DNA of 64,000 nt from JAGNZR01 sp051652785 (GTDB lineage: Bacteria > Fusobacteriota > Fusobacteriia > Fusobacteriales > Fusobacteriaceae), in assembly GCA_051652785.1 (NCBI GenBank), contig JBOFUX010000041.1, positions 10,053-74,052 of the forward strand. The letters are read 5' to 3'. Position 1 is the first letter of the stretch. Each line of letters begins with the position of its first letter. The notes below the pieces were generated by a model. That model worked only from the letters and a program-made list of their open reading frames with translations, was not told the origin of the DNA and did not search any database. Both the position numbers and the translations under genes were made by a program. Positions 62,531 through 64,000 of this stretch are shown one piece after another.

Positions 62531-63373
62531 ATGAATGGATTAAAAACATTTTTACTTATGATAGCAATGACCTTTTTACTTATATTTATAGGTGGTACTA
62601 TAGGTGGACGAAGTGGTATGGTAATTGCCCTTATATTCGCTGGAGTTATGAATTTCTTTTCTTATTGGTTTAGCGATAAAATGGTACTCGCTATGTACAA
62701 AGCTAAACCTTTGGACTCAAGTAGTAATATTTACCAAATAGTAAAAAGAATTTCACAAAAAGCTGATATTCCAATGCCTAAAGTATTTATTATTGAAGAA
62801 CAACAAGCTAACGCCTTTGCTACTGGGAGAAATCCTACTCATGCAGCTGTAGCTGTAACTAGAGGGCTAACAGAAATATTAACTGATGAAGAACTTTCTG
62901 GAGTTATAGGACATGAACTTGGGCATATTCATAATAGAGATATTTTAATTGGAACAATAGCAGCTACAATGGCAGCAGCTATTATGATGCTAGCTAATAT
63001 GGCTAAATGGGCTGCAATTTTTGGTGGAAGACGTGATGATGATAGAGAAGGTAGTCCTATCGCTTTAATTATTGTTGCAATTTTAGCCCCTATAGCTGCG
63101 ATGATGGTACAGATGGCAATTTCTCGTACAAGAGAGTATAAGGCAGACTCTTTTGGAGCCAAGGTTAGTGGAGATCCATTATATTTAGCAAGAGCTCTTA
63201 AAAAATTAGAACTAGGAGCTATGAAAACTCCTATGAATGCAAATTTAGCAACTGAAAATATGTTCATTATAAGCCCTTTAACAGGGAATAAAATGGCAAA
63301 ATTATTCAGTACTCACCCTTCTACTGCAGAAAGAATAATTAAATTGGAAAAAATGAGAGAAATGGGACTATAA
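62531..63373 (+). CDS. htpX: Zinc metalloprotease HtpX
   Basis: The 280-aa membrane-bound M48 peptidase degrades misfolded membrane proteins. It has two N-terminal membrane helices, the zinc motif GVIGHELGHIHNRD (about 117-130), two further hydrophobic stretches (IGTIAATMAAAIMML and SPIALIIVAILAPIAAMM) and the third zinc ligand in SRTREYKADSFGAKVSGDP. The C-terminal LFSTHPSTAERI is also family-typical. It is monocistronic, with an AGGAGA site and a terminator shared with rseC. Confidence 0.95.
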   Translation: MNGLKTFLLMIAMTFLLIFIGGTIGGRSGMVIALIFAGVMNFFSYWFSDKMVLAMYKAKPLDSSSNIYQIVKRISQKADIPMPKVFIIEEQQANAFATGRNPTHAAVAVTRGLTEILTDEELSGVIGHELGHIHNRDILIGTIAATMAAAIMMLANMAKWAAIFGGRRDDDREGSPIALIIVAILAPIAAMMVQMAISRTREYKADSFGAKVSGDPLYLARALKKLELGAMKTPMNANLATENMFIISPLTGNKMAKLFSTHPSTAERIIKLEKMREMGL

Positions 63374-63396
63374 AACAAATAATAATCTATAAAAAT

Positions 63397-63431
63397 AAAA
63401 ATGAGTTCAAAATTAATTGAACTCATTTTTT
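63397..63431. terminator. Bidirectional terminator between htpX and rseC
   Basis: AAAAATGAGTTCAA (63397-63410) and TTGAACTCATTTTT (63417-63430) form a perfect 14-bp stem between convergent genes. Confidence 0.8.
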
Positions 63432-63834
63432 AAATTATTTTAACATCTGAACCATAATTTTTAACTCTTTTTTTATCATAAAAAAATAAAAAAACAAAAG
63501 AAACTACTAAAAATAAAAAACTAGAAATAATTGAAGTTTTCTCTTCAGCTCCTAAAAAATCTGATACTAAATAACCTAAAATCATAAAAATAGCAGGAAA
63601 TATATAAGTAATAAGAGATAATTTTAAAATAAGAATATCTTCGATTTCAACTGATATTTCCTGACCTAAAACATATTTTTTTGCTAGAGAAGAAGAAAGT
63701 TTAATGGTACTTCCAAACTTTTTATCTTTACTACAACCAGAACAATGGGCACATGAAGCTTCTTTATAAAACTTAATTGTGATATCATTTTTTTCAATTT
63801 TTTCAATAATTCCTTTACTAATCACAAAACTCAC
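63430..63834 (-). CDS. rseC: RseC family (SoxR-reducing) membrane protein
   Basis: The 134-aa protein starts with a small cytoplasmic domain holding the cysteine cluster ASCAHCSGCSKDKKF (about 27-41), then two membrane helices (LKLSLITYIFPAIFMILGYLV and SSFLFLVVSFVFLFFYDKK). This is the RseC/RsxC-associated layout known in E. coli for sigma-E and SoxR control. Fusobacteria use Rnf complexes, so a link to Rnf is plausible, but no rnf genes are adjacent. Confidence 0.85.
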   Translation of the reverse strand: MSFVISKGIIEKIEKNDITIKFYKEASCAHCSGCSKDKKFGSTIKLSSSLAKKYVLGQEISVEIEDILILKLSLITYIFPAIFMILGYLVSDFLGAEEKTSIISSFLFLVVSFVFLFFYDKKRVKNYGSDVKII

Positions 63835-63878
63835 CTCAATAAATAATAATATTTAAATTATAACATGTTTTATATTTC

Positions 63879-63907
63879 TTGAAAACTCTTTTTTTATATG
63901 ATAAAAT
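63879..63907 (+). promoter_or_regulatory. Probable promoter of the gene at the right edge
   Basis: TTGAAA (63879-63884) and TAAAAT (63902-63907) are 17 bases apart, 45 bases before the ATG at 63953. Confidence 0.55.
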
Positions 63908-63952
63908 TATAAAAGTAGAATTTTAATTTTAATATGGAGAAAGAGAGATAAA

Positions 63953-64000
63953 ATGACAGTTAAAAATTTTTTTACATTTAAAAGTATATATTTATTTTTT
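63953..64000 (+). CDS. Start of a gene cut by the window edge
   Basis: ATG at 63953 follows GGAGAAAGAGAG by a normal spacing; the first codons read MTVKNFFTFKSIYLFF and remain open to the last base. Only 16 residues are visible, so no function can be given. Confidence 0.5.
   Translation, partial: MTVKNFFTFKSIYLFF

Noticed and set aside
1..64000. CRISPR arrays, insertion sequences, prophage, rRNA genes or a second tRNA
   Set aside because: No regular direct repeats with spacers, transposase or integrase genes, or rRNA segments were seen on either strand; only tRNA-Sec was recognised. A full covariance-model scan could not be run.

Overview
The window is strongly AT-rich and looks like a chromosomal segment of a Fusobacteriota member, most likely family Fusobacteriaceae (Fusobacterium or Cetobacterium type; genus not determined). 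The reasons are the very low GC content judged by eye, a Gram-negative envelope (TonB-dependent receptor, RseC, periplasmic Spy-like protein) combined with Clostridia-like gene sets (ECF riboflavin transporter, MPN-HflX, RqcH, BmpA-type ABC transporter, rsgA-rpe beside a PASTA protein), and a minCDE system. No prophage, insertion sequence, rRNA or CRISPR array was seen. Most genes are ordinary housekeeping genes in short operons ended by clear intrinsic terminators.

Left part (1-12.2 kb): a decayed gene remnant, an IclR regulator, hflX with an N-terminal JAMM-like domain, cvfB behind an unusual leader, an MFS exporter, a SsuABC/TauABC-like ABC importer, an M29 aminopeptidase, an alpha/beta hydrolase-fold protein lacking the usual serine, and a TonB-dependent receptor with its own promoter and overlapping palindrome. 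Next (12.2-26.2 kb): aquaporin Z; a maltodextrin operon (PTS EIICB, malQ, TrmB-type regulator, glgP); a TPP-riboswitch-controlled thiamine transporter (thiB-thiP, no thiQ); threonine aldolase; a His-rich periplasmic protein; NfeD; and minC-minD-minE.

Middle (26.2-44.2 kb, all minus strand): a BmpA-type nucleoside ABC transporter without its binding protein, a SpoIIE-type phosphatase, rapZ-uvrC, argS, a probable free-standing structured RNA, and a run uvrA-ruvA-secG-rarA-hisS-aspS mixing repair, secretion and tRNA charging. Then (44.4-53.5 kb): a plus-strand creatininase family gene, a lipoprotein solute-binding gene and argG. The minus-strand genes that follow are galM, rqcH, a MarR-FeoA regulator, rpe, rsgA and a kinase-less PASTA protein.

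Right part (53.7-64 kb): a complete selenocysteine locus, selD-selA-selB-yedF-DUF3343-tRNA-Sec. selD itself reads through an in-frame UGA at codon 13 with a SECIS-like hairpin, so SelD is itself a predicted selenoprotein. An ECF riboflavin transporter (ribU-ecfA1-ecfA2-ecfT) under an FMN riboswitch, htpX, rseC and the start of one more gene close the window. The observations most worth following are the unidentified RNA between aspS and argS, the PASTA-only protein in the position of PrkC, the SelD selenoprotein, and the SD-hairpin-ATG leader of cvfB.
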